A DNA stretch of 64,000 bases from Bacteroidota bacterium (lineage in GTDB: Bacteria > Bacteroidota > Bacteroidia > Chitinophagales > Chitinophagaceae): contig JAUZOE010000001.1 of the NCBI GenBank assembly GCA_030706605.1, positions 272,486 to 336,485 on the forward strand. The letters run 5' to 3'. The translations under genes were made by a program, and so were the position numbers. Position 1 is the first letter of the stretch; each line of letters begins with the position of its first letter. This document shows positions 17,797-25,415 of this stretch, piece by piece. The notes under the pieces are model-generated. The model ran no database searches. It saw only the letters and a list, made by a program, of their open reading frames with translations, and was not told the DNA's origin.

Positions 17797-20700
17797 TTGA
17801 TTTTTGGTAAAAACAATAAATTTTTTAAAAAGAATAATTATCTGCTGGTAGCAGCGGCTTGGTTATTTACTATTTCATTCATAATTAATAATTATTGGAG
17901 TAGTACCTCAACACCTTCGGCTGTTCAAAATCAGATTCAAAGAAATATAAACAAACAAGAGAAAAAAATTGAAGACTTTTATAAAGACACCGATCTGGTC
18001 AATAGCATTGCAGATCAAAAATATAACGAAAGACAACTGGACTTACTGGTTGAAAAAAATTATTATATATTTTTTTACAGGATTATTTCTCCCCGGGATC
18101 TGTTACCTGTTTTCTGGAATACCCAGATTGTAGAGCCTGATTTAAATACGGTGAATTCAAAGGATGAAAACAGTTTTAGGAAGCTTCTAAACGGATGGTA
18201 TGTTATCAATAAAAAATCATTCCAGGGTAAGGATGGATCTGAATATAAAATAGTTGCTCTTATTCCGGTAAAGTGGAATTATTATATTGAAAATCAATAT
18301 CTGCATAATTCATTCGTAGCTGTTGATAAGATTGAAAATATTTATGATATAAGTCTCAGTCCAACTTCTTTAGAAATAAAAAATAAAGATGGATCTCCGC
18401 TTTTTTATCTTAAGCAGATAAACTCCAGACCTGAAAAACATGATAATATATTTGCTTTATTGCTTAGAATTTTAGGTTCAGTATTGATACTTTTTTTTAT
18501 TCATAAACTAGCCAATTATTATATAAAAGTAAGTGGGTTTCAAAGTGGACTTTTTATTCTGGCAGGTTCATTGGCGTTATTAAGAATCATAAGTTATTAT
18601 CTGCCCATTCCTTTTAATTTCCGTCATTTAGAACTATTTAATCCATCAGTATATGGCTCAAATATTATTTTGAAATCATTAGGCGATTTGTTCATTAATT
18701 CAATTTTATTTATCTGGATAGTTCTTTTCATTAGGTATCATTTTAAATATGACTTTTCAAAAATAAAATTTAATTCCTGGTTTAAAAAATGTGCGAGTAT
18801 TATTTTTATTTCATTACTGATGATTTTGATAACCAATTTGTGTGGCTATGTTATCAGAAGCCTGGTAGCAGATTCGCAAATTTCATTTGATGTCATTAAT
18901 TTTTTCACTTTAAATATTTACAGTGTAATCGGCTTCCTAGTATTGAGTTGTATAGCAACGGGCTTTTTCTTTCTGATTCAAATCTTACTTCAGCCATTAA
19001 ATATTTTTATAGGCTCAAGGAAATATTTGTTGTATTTATTTATATCGGTTACAGGATTAATCTTTCTAAGTTTCCGCCCCTACTCTTCCAGTATTTCTTT
19101 TAATATTTTCCTACTGTTGTGGCTTTTGGCTTTTCTTTTTCTGCTCAATTTTAAATTTCTTCTTTTACAGGTTTACAATCTTGTTTCTTCAAAATTTATC
19201 TTTTGGCTTTTCTTTTTCTCAGTATCTATAACTATAGTAATTGTATTTCAAAATCGTACGAAAGAATTAGAAGAAAGAAAACATTTTGCCGAAAATTTAG
19301 CCAATAAGGCAGACCCATCGGGTCCGGTAATCATGAATATTATGCTTAATGATTTTAGAAATGATTACCTCTCTGAAATATTTTATCGATTTAAAGACCC
19401 TGGTCAAAATAAATTTTTAAAAGATAGCCTGGTCAATGAAAACTTCTCAGGATATCTCAATAAATATGATACCAAAATTTATACGTATGATGCCTCTGAA
19501 TTGCCCTTGTATAATGACGATTCCACTAATTTTAATTCGTTAAATACGATCATAAAAACGCAGGGGAAACCGACGGGTATCCCCGATCTTTTCTATTATG
19601 ATTTATCTTATGATCGCTTTAATTATATCAGCAAAAAAGAAATTACAGACACTTCAGGAAAAATATTAGGCTACTTCTTCCTCATTTCCAAACCCAAAAC
19701 TTATAAAAGCGACGCTTTATATCCAGAACTTTTTTCAAAAGGAAATAAAAATTCTATTGAAAGTTCGCCGGTATATGCCTTTGCCATTTACAATAACAAC
19801 CAGCTAAGTACAAGCTATAATGACTACCCTTTTTCAACCAGTATTGATAATAGCAATTTTACTTTTAATGAATTTAAAACAGTGAAAAAAAACGGGTATG
19901 AAGAATTATGGTATCGGGCCAGCGGCGACAAAGTAATTGTAATTGCCAGGCAGGATAGATTTTTTATAGAATCCATTACTTTATTCGCCTATTTATTTTG
20001 TTCATTCCTCATCATTGCTATCTTTTTTAATCTAATTAATCAGTTATTAACAGAGCGTTCCAACAAATCCGACTTCAAATCTTTCTGGCAATTCACCATC
20101 AGAAACCAGGTACACGGCACCATCATTTTAATAAGCATTTTTTCATTTCTTGTAATTGGTATTACCACTATACTTTTCTTTATAAGCCGCTATCATAGTA
20201 ATAACCGGGAAAAACTCAGTCGCACTATTCATGTAATGGAAAATGAATTGAGAAGTACATTTGATACAATTCCCGTTTTGGAATATGGGATCAACAATCT
20301 TAATGATTATTTTCACGGAAAGTTGGAAAGCGTTATCAATAATGTTTCCAATATTCATGCAGCTGATATTAACCTCTATGATCTTAACGGCAACCTTAAA
20401 GTTTCTTCTTTGCCTTTGCCTTACGATAAAGGAATTGTAAGTGAAAAAATGGATCCTGTTGCTTATTACCATTTAAGTAAATTAAAAGATGTTCAGTTTT
20501 TCCAGGAACAAAAAATAGGCAGCTTACAGTATTTAAGTAATTACCTACCTGTAAGAGGCGAAAGCGGCAAAGAATATGCTTACCTGAATATTCCCTATTT
20601 TGAATCCCAAAATAAATTGCAGGACGAGATTTCCAATTTTTTGGTCACCATCATTAATCTGAATGCATTTATATTTTTGATAGCAGGAATTATTGCTTTA

Positions 20701-21558
20701 TTTATAACCAATCGCATTACCCGTTCATTCTCTGTGATTACCGATAGAATGAAACAAGTAAATCTTGAAACAGGAAATGAAGAAATTGTATGGAACAGAC
20801 AAGATGAAATAGGTGACCTGGTGAGCGAGTATAATAAGATGGTAAAGAAATTAGATATAAGTGCAGAAATGCTTGCAAAAAGTGAAAGGGAAGGCGCATG
20901 GCGCGAAATGGCGCGACAGGTGGCTCATGAAATAAAAAATCCATTAACCCCTATGAAGTTGAATTTGCAATATTTGCAAATGGCGATAGATAGTAATTCT
21001 CCTGAAGTAAAAAAAATAACATTGTATGTGGCAGGGATTTTATTGGAACAAATAGAACATCTCTCGAAAATTGCCAGTGACTTTGCACAATTTGCGAATA
21101 TCGGAAATACAAGAAATCAACTTTTCAACATAAACCAGATGCTTGAAAATGTAATTACACTTTATGCTACCAATGATGAAATACAAATTAACACTGACTT
21201 ATATCCTCATGAAATTTTAATTGAAGCGGATAAAACACAGGTCAATCGTTTATTTACTAATCTCCTGCAAAATGCAGTTCAATCGGTACCTGATTTCAGA
21301 AAGGTCATAATAGACATCAAAAGTGATTTGGTAGACAACCAGGTTTTAATTTCAATAAAAGACAATGGAAGTGGTATTCCCCAATCCATGTTCAATAAAA
21401 TATTTACTCCCAACTTTACTACCAAAACATCCGGAACCGGCCTTGGACTAGCAATGACCAAAGGCATTGTAGAAAAATTAAATGGAAAAATCTGGTTTGA
21501 AACAGAACAAGGAAAGTGGACTTGTTTTTTTGTTAGTATTCCTATTGCAAATGCATAA
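17797..21558 (+). CDS. Very large NtrY-like sensor histidine kinase
   Basis: A 1253-residue membrane kinase. An N-terminal helix (about 17-33) precedes an extracytoplasmic region to about 210. Then come seven or so membrane helices (to about 480), a second extracytoplasmic region, further membrane helices around 725-745 and 770-795, a third outer domain, a last helix near 950-972 and a HAMP region. The HisKA domain has H1044 in VAHEIKNPLTPMKL, and the HATPase has NLLQNAVQS, DNGSGIP and GTGLGL. The start is TTG, since no ATG occurs nearby and the TTG lies two bases after mazG. No response regulator is adjacent. Likely senses an envelope or membrane state. Confidence 0.88.
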   Translation: MIFGKNNKFFKKNNYLLVAAAWLFTISFIINNYWSSTSTPSAVQNQIQRNINKQEKKIEDFYKDTDLVNSIADQKYNERQLDLLVEKNYYIFFYRIISPRDLLPVFWNTQIVEPDLNTVNSKDENSFRKLLNGWYVINKKSFQGKDGSEYKIVALIPVKWNYYIENQYLHNSFVAVDKIENIYDISLSPTSLEIKNKDGSPLFYLKQINSRPEKHDNIFALLLRILGSVLILFFIHKLANYYIKVSGFQSGLFILAGSLALLRIISYYLPIPFNFRHLELFNPSVYGSNIILKSLGDLFINSILFIWIVLFIRYHFKYDFSKIKFNSWFKKCASIIFISLLMILITNLCGYVIRSLVADSQISFDVINFFTLNIYSVIGFLVLSCIATGFFFLIQILLQPLNIFIGSRKYLLYLFISVTGLIFLSFRPYSSSISFNIFLLLWLLAFLFLLNFKFLLLQVYNLVSSKFIFWLFFFSVSITIVIVFQNRTKELEERKHFAENLANKADPSGPVIMNIMLNDFRNDYLSEIFYRFKDPGQNKFLKDSLVNENFSGYLNKYDTKIYTYDASELPLYNDDSTNFNSLNTIIKTQGKPTGIPDLFYYDLSYDRFNYISKKEITDTSGKILGYFFLISKPKTYKSDALYPELFSKGNKNSIESSPVYAFAIYNNNQLSTSYNDYPFSTSIDNSNFTFNEFKTVKKNGYEELWYRASGDKVIVIARQDRFFIESITLFAYLFCSFLIIAIFFNLINQLLTERSNKSDFKSFWQFTIRNQVHGTIILISIFSFLVIGITTILFFISRYHSNNREKLSRTIHVMENELRSTFDTIPVLEYGINNLNDYFHGKLESVINNVSNIHAADINLYDLNGNLKVSSLPLPYDKGIVSEKMDPVAYYHLSKLKDVQFFQEQKIGSLQYLSNYLPVRGESGKEYAYLNIPYFESQNKLQDEISNFLVTIINLNAFIFLIAGIIALFITNRITRSFSVITDRMKQVNLETGNEEIVWNRQDEIGDLVSEYNKMVKKLDISAEMLAKSEREGAWREMARQVAHEIKNPLTPMKLNLQYLQMAIDSNSPEVKKITLYVAGILLEQIEHLSKIASDFAQFANIGNTRNQLFNINQMLENVITLYATNDEIQINTDLYPHEILIEADKTQVNRLFTNLLQNAVQSVPDFRKVIIDIKSDLVDNQVLISIKDNGSGIPQSMFNKIFTPNFTTKTSGTGLGLAMTKGIVEKLNGKIWFETEQGKWTCFFVSIPIANA

Positions 21559-21626
21559 TACATGGCAACGGAGTTCAAATAAATACAGGAAGTAAAAATC
21601 TTATCCTGTGAAATACTCATTCTCAA

Positions 21627-21668
21627 TTTGACAAGATATCTGGCATTTTCATTAGTTATCTTGTCAAA
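21627..21668. terminator. 12-bp inverted repeat between convergent genes
   Basis: TTTGACAAGATA and its exact complement are separated by 18 bases. One arm overlaps the last codons of the PolX-like gene. A T-rich tail is missing on both sides, so termination by this hairpin alone is uncertain. Confidence 0.4.
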
Positions 21669-23317
21669 AAATCTTCAAATTCTTTCAAACTAAAACTACT
21701 TAAATTGTTTTTTGGTGTAACCATTGCTTTCTGTGCAGCAAGCACCCCGTATTTTGTATTTTCAAATTCAGCAATTGAATGCGCATCAGGATCAATTGAC
21801 AGTAATACATTTTTAGAAAGAGCATATTCCACCCATTGCCATCTCATATCAAGCCTTCTTGGATGAGCATTGATTTCAATCACCACATTGTTAGAAGCGC
21901 AGGCATCAATTATTTTCATGTGGTCTATAGGGTATCCTTTACGGCTTAAGAGCAATCTTCCCGTCATGTGGCCCAGGATAGTTGTATAAGGATTTTCAAT
22001 AGCTTTAAGCAGGCGCATCATGGCTTTTTCTTCATTCATTTTTAAATTAGAATGCACTGAAGCAATTACCAGGTCGAAAGTGGAAAGAACACTATCACTA
22101 TAATCTAAATTTCCATCATTTAAAATGTCACTTTCAATACTTTTGAAAATTTTAAATGGACTTAGTTTTATATTCAGTTCTTCCACTAATTCATGCTGTG
22201 CTCTTATTTTTTCTTCAGAAAGCCCCTGGGCATATGTAGCTGCTTTGCTGTGATCGCTTATTACTAAATATTCTTTACCGCTTTCTTTGCATGCTTCAGC
22301 CAGTTGTTCCAGTGTATTGATACCATCACTCCAGTTGCTATGGCAATGTATGATTCCTTTTATATCTCCCGGTTGAATCAATCTTGGAATATTATCTTTA
22401 GCCGCGATAGAAATAATCCTATCATTTTCTCTTAAATACGGGGGGATATACTTTATGTCGGCTTGTTTAAAAATATCTTCGTCATCATTAGCAATCTGAA
22501 AATTGATGTTAGGGTAGTTATTTAAAAATGTTGATACAAAATCCGGGGAACCTGTAGTTTCAAAAACTTTTTTTATTAATTCATTTGTATTGATTGGATA
22601 CAATTTGGTTTTGATTCCATTATTATATTGATACAGGATGAAGTCATTATTTTTTTCCAATAATTTGAAATCTTCCAGCAACGACAATTTCTCCTTAATA
22701 CTATCTTCGCTAAAAGGAATTACATATTCAAGTACATCTACTATTTCTGTATGACGGGAAAAATCTCCTGAGATAATTATTTTGTCGGATGAAAATAATT
22801 TTTGGAAAAATATTTTCAGATCACTTGCCAAATTTTCCACCTGCGCGAATAAAAAACTTCCCTGTTGACTCAAATAAAATTCAATTGATTCAATAACATT
22901 GTCCTGTGTTTTTTTTTCAAATCCTTTATAAAGAAGCAATCTGTTTTCATTGCAGGCGTATAAAAGTTCACCTATATTTTCTATGCCCATTTCTTTCCAG
23001 ATTAAAGAAATTTTTTTAGGCCCTATTCCCTTAATTTTTAACATTTCCAAAATGCCTTCCGGCGTTTTTAGAAGCAAATCTTCAAGAATTTTCATTTTCC
23101 CTGTTGATAATATTTCTATTATTTTTTTGCCGATTGCATCGCCAATACCATTTAATTTTAAAATTTCGTCTTCAGAAAGCGTTTGTGCCTCTACCGTTAG
23201 TTGACCGATTTTATATGCGGCAACCGAATATGATTGTGACCGAAAACTATTTTCACCATGGATGTCCATAAGCTTTGAAAGCAATGAAAACTGATTGGCT
23301 ATTTCTTTATTATTCAT
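21656..23317 (-). CDS. PolX-family protein with PHP phosphoesterase domain, palm degenerate
   Basis: A 553-residue protein with the order of bacterial PolX. Helical and helix-hairpin-helix motifs (KLNGIGDAIGKKI, LKIKGIGPKKI) come first, then the polymerase palm, then a C-terminal PHP domain. PHP metal ligands look intact: H324-x-H326 with SDG, SDHSKA, GHMTGR, EINAHPRRLD and DPDAHS. In the palm, the usual GS..R....DID site reads SGDFSRHTEIVDVLEYV (about 183-199), so only one aspartate remains. It probably acts as a PHP nuclease or phosphatase on DNA ends and is not a polymerase. Family membership is firm; activity is inferred. Confidence 0.85.
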   Translation of the reverse strand: MNNKEIANQFSLLSKLMDIHGENSFRSQSYSVAAYKIGQLTVEAQTLSEDEILKLNGIGDAIGKKIIEILSTGKMKILEDLLLKTPEGILEMLKIKGIGPKKISLIWKEMGIENIGELLYACNENRLLLYKGFEKKTQDNVIESIEFYLSQQGSFLFAQVENLASDLKIFFQKLFSSDKIIISGDFSRHTEIVDVLEYVIPFSEDSIKEKLSLLEDFKLLEKNNDFILYQYNNGIKTKLYPINTNELIKKVFETTGSPDFVSTFLNNYPNINFQIANDDEDIFKQADIKYIPPYLRENDRIISIAAKDNIPRLIQPGDIKGIIHCHSNWSDGINTLEQLAEACKESGKEYLVISDHSKAATYAQGLSEEKIRAQHELVEELNIKLSPFKIFKSIESDILNDGNLDYSDSVLSTFDLVIASVHSNLKMNEEKAMMRLLKAIENPYTTILGHMTGRLLLSRKGYPIDHMKIIDACASNNVVIEINAHPRRLDMRWQWVEYALSKNVLLSIDPDAHSIAEFENTKYGVLAAQKAMVTPKNNLSSFSLKEFEDFLTR

Positions 23318-23431
23318 GTCAGATTAAATGGAAATACTATTAAATAAAGTTTTGAATTTGAATGTAGTTCTTTTTTTAAAATTAATTGAAAACCTGTAAC
23401 TATCACTGATTATAAGTTAAGTATATAAAAA

Positions 23432-23453
23432 AAGTCCCGAAAATTCGGGACTT
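23432..23453 (-). terminator. Intrinsic terminator after the H1-like gene
   Basis: A perfect 10-bp stem, AAGTCCCGAA and its complement with a 2-base loop, is followed on the minus strand by seven Ts. It closes the rplU-rpmA-H1-like unit. Confidence 0.85.
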
Positions 23454-23478
23454 CAAATTATCTATAAGAAAAATTTTA

Positions 23479-23652
23479 TTATTTTTTCTTAGGAGCAGCC
23501 TTTTTAGGAGCGGCTTTTTTTGCAGCAGCCTTTTTAGGAGCAGCTTTTTTAGGAGCAGCTTTTTTAGGAGCAGCTTTTTTTGCAGCAGCTTTTTTAGGAG
23601 CAGCTTTTTTTGCAGCAGCCTTTTTAGGAGCAGCTTTTTTTGCAGTTGCCAT
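23479..23652 (-). CDS. Lysine/alanine-rich histone H1-like protein
   Basis: A short gene of 57 codons. After MATAKK it consists of ten copies of the pentapeptide AA(P/A)KK, ending in KKK and TAA. The protein is more than one third lysine, with alanine and proline as the rest, like the C-terminal tail of histone H1 and the AlgP/Hc-type tails known in bacteria. It should bind DNA non-specifically and act as a nucleoid protein. RNA binding is also possible. It lies 81 bases after rpmA on the same strand and just before a strong terminator, so it may be cotranscribed with the ribosomal genes. Repeats at DNA level invite copy-number change. Confidence 0.8.
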   Translation of the reverse strand: MATAKKAAPKKAAAKKAAPKKAAAKKAAPKKAAPKKAAPKKAAAKKAAPKKAAPKKK

Positions 23653-23733
23653 GTTTTTAGAATTTAATTGTTAGTAAATAATAACTAAAAATATAAACAT
23701 TTTTTTAACTGCCAAAATTATTTGAAAAAAAAA

Positions 23734-24000
23734 TTACACAGATGCTTCAACAGCATTCACAGAAACGTATGTTTTATCTCCTTTACTTTTTCTAAATTCA
23801 ACAACTCCATCAGTAGTTGCAAATATTGTAAAATCTTTCCCAAGACCTACATTTTTACCAGGATGATAAACAGTTCCACGTTGGCGAAGAATAATATTCC
23901 CTGATGCGGCAGCTTGTCCGCCAAAAATTTTCACTCCTAGTCTTTTGCTTTGTGAATCACGTCCGTTTTTTACAGAACCTTCACCTTTTTTATGTGCCAT
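23734..24000 (-). CDS. rpmA: 50S ribosomal protein L27
   Basis: An 88-residue protein beginning [20 protein letters not shown], followed by [23 protein letters not shown], which is L27. Its N-terminus reaches the peptidyl-transferase centre of the 50S subunit. Here the N-terminus starts directly at MAHKK with no extra processed leader. It lies 65 bases after rplU in the same transcription unit, as in most bacteria. Confidence 0.97.
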   Translation of the reverse strand: MAHKKGEGSVKNGRDSQSKRLGVKIFGGQAAASGNIILRQRGTVYHPGKNVGLGKDFTIFATTDGVVEFRKSKGDKTYVSVNAVEASV

Positions 24001-24065
24001 AATTTTAAAATTAAATCATTAAAGTTTTTGAAATAAAAAATTATTTCATACTGTCAACAACATTA

Positions 24066-24371
24066 TTATGCAATGCCGGTAACTTTTATGTGCGTATACT
24101 GGGTACGATGACCATGCTTTTTTCTGAATCCTTTTCTTCTTTTCATTTTAAAAGCAATTACTTTTTCGCCTTTAACCAGGTCATTTACTATTTCAGCTTT
24201 TACAGTTACACTGGCATCACTGCCTATAGAAATTTTTCCATCATTATCATGCAAAAGCACTTCAGAAAATTCTACTTCATCACCTTGTTTTCCTTCAAGA
24301 TGTGGTACATATAAACTCTGGCCTGGTTGAACTTTAAATTGTTGACCGGCGATTTTTACTATAGCGAACAT
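24066..24371 (-). CDS. rplU: 50S ribosomal protein L21
   Basis: A 101-residue protein beginning MFAIVKIAGQQFKV and ending in KKHGHRTQYTHIKVTGI, the L21 signature, which binds 23S rRNA in the 50S subunit. The frame stays open 31 codons upstream, but that part has no ribosomal-protein character and contains the -7 promoter box, so the ATG of MFAIV is the start. It is the first gene of the rplU-rpmA unit. Confidence 0.96.
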   Translation of the reverse strand: MFAIVKIAGQQFKVQPGQSLYVPHLEGKQGDEVEFSEVLLHDNDGKISIGSDASVTVKAEIVNDLVKGEKVIAFKMKRRKGFRKKHGHRTQYTHIKVTGIA

Positions 24372-24393
24372 ACTTCTCCAATTTTTAGGAGTG

Positions 24394-24401
24394 CAAATGT
24401 A
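24394..24401 (-). promoter_or_regulatory. -7 element of the rplU-rpmA unit
   Basis: TACATTTG followed by CA on the minus strand, 22 bases before the ATG of rplU. No TTTG is seen at the expected distance. Confidence 0.5.
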
Positions 24402-24549
24402 AGGGAATTCCGAGTAATTTCTTATACTAAAACCATTAAAAATATCTATTTTTTTAATTTTCACCTAAATTGCTGGATAGTAAACACTAAAAGAAGGTAA
24501 TTTTCTCAATTTGTTACCTTTTCTAACTCTCATTCAATAAATTACATAA

Positions 24550-25323
24550 ATGGATCTTATAAAAAAAACATTTAGGTTTTGTTTCTCTATATACGGATTT
24601 CTGGTTTTTTTAGGCCTAATGTTTATTTTACTTCCGTTATTTGCTATTGCCTTTCTTCAAAATTCAATAAAATGTGGGAATCTTATTTATAAAATCTCAC
24701 GTTTCTGGGCAGATGCCTTTTTTTTCATGACAGGTATTACACATCGGAATATTTATGAAGAACCACACAACATTAATACAGAATACATTTTTGTCAGTAA
24801 CCACATTTCTTATCTTGATATTCCAATGATGATGAAAGTAATAAGAGGTCAGTATATCCGCATCCTTGGCAAATCTGAAATGACTAAAATTCCTATTTTT
24901 GGTTCTATCTATAAAAGCGCCGCTGTTACCGTTGACCGGGTAAGCCCTGAAGGCCGGTTTAAAAGTGTAAAAAGTCTGATTGGATTTATTCAACAAAAGA
25001 TTTCTGTTTTCATTTGCCCGGAAGGAACTTTTAATATGACCAATCAGCCTTTAAAAAATTTTTATGACGGAGCCTTTAGAATTGCTATTGAAACACAAAA
25101 ACCTATTCGTCCCATTTTATTTTTAGATACCTATGACCGGCTTAATTATAACAGTATATTCTCATTGAATCCGGGCAAATGCCGTGGCGTTTATCTTTCA
25201 GAAACTATTACTGAAGGATTAACACCGAAAGATGTACCAGCACTAAAGAAAAAAATATTTCAACAAATGGAAGAAGCTTTGATCAGGTATAAGGTAAGCT
25301 GGATTAAAGAAAACTCATTATAA
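24550..25323 (+). CDS. plsC: 1-acyl-sn-glycerol-3-phosphate acyltransferase
   Basis: A 257-residue membrane protein. One or two hydrophobic helices occupy the N-terminal 45 residues. The acyltransferase motifs follow: NHISYLD (NHx4D, about 80-86) with catalytic His and Asp, the GRFKSVK region, and CPEGTF (about 157-162). It adds the second acyl chain to lysophosphatidate on the cytoplasmic face of the inner membrane, in phospholipid synthesis. It stands alone, divergent from rplU. A role in acylating other lipids cannot be excluded. Confidence 0.88.
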   Translation: MDLIKKTFRFCFSIYGFLVFLGLMFILLPLFAIAFLQNSIKCGNLIYKISRFWADAFFFMTGITHRNIYEEPHNINTEYIFVSNHISYLDIPMMMKVIRGQYIRILGKSEMTKIPIFGSIYKSAAVTVDRVSPEGRFKSVKSLIGFIQQKISVFICPEGTFNMTNQPLKNFYDGAFRIAIETQKPIRPILFLDTYDRLNYNSIFSLNPGKCRGVYLSETITEGLTPKDVPALKKKIFQQMEEALIRYKVSWIKENSL

Positions 25324-25402
25324 ATATCCCAGGCTTTTATTTTAAAAGCCTCCTGCTTTGAGCATGTTTTTGCCATAATAGACCTTATCCGTCCACACGC
25401 AA

Positions 25403-25410
25403 TATATTTG
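25403..25410 (+). promoter_or_regulatory. -7 element at priA
   Basis: TATATTTG followed by CA. It ends five bases before the first ATG of priA, so transcription would begin at or inside that start codon. Confidence 0.45.
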
Positions 25411-25415
25411 CATAA

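Noticed and set aside
23479..23652. Regular repeats that might be a CRISPR array
   Set aside because: The units are 15-base coding repeats for AA(P/A)KK with no spacers; this is a gene.
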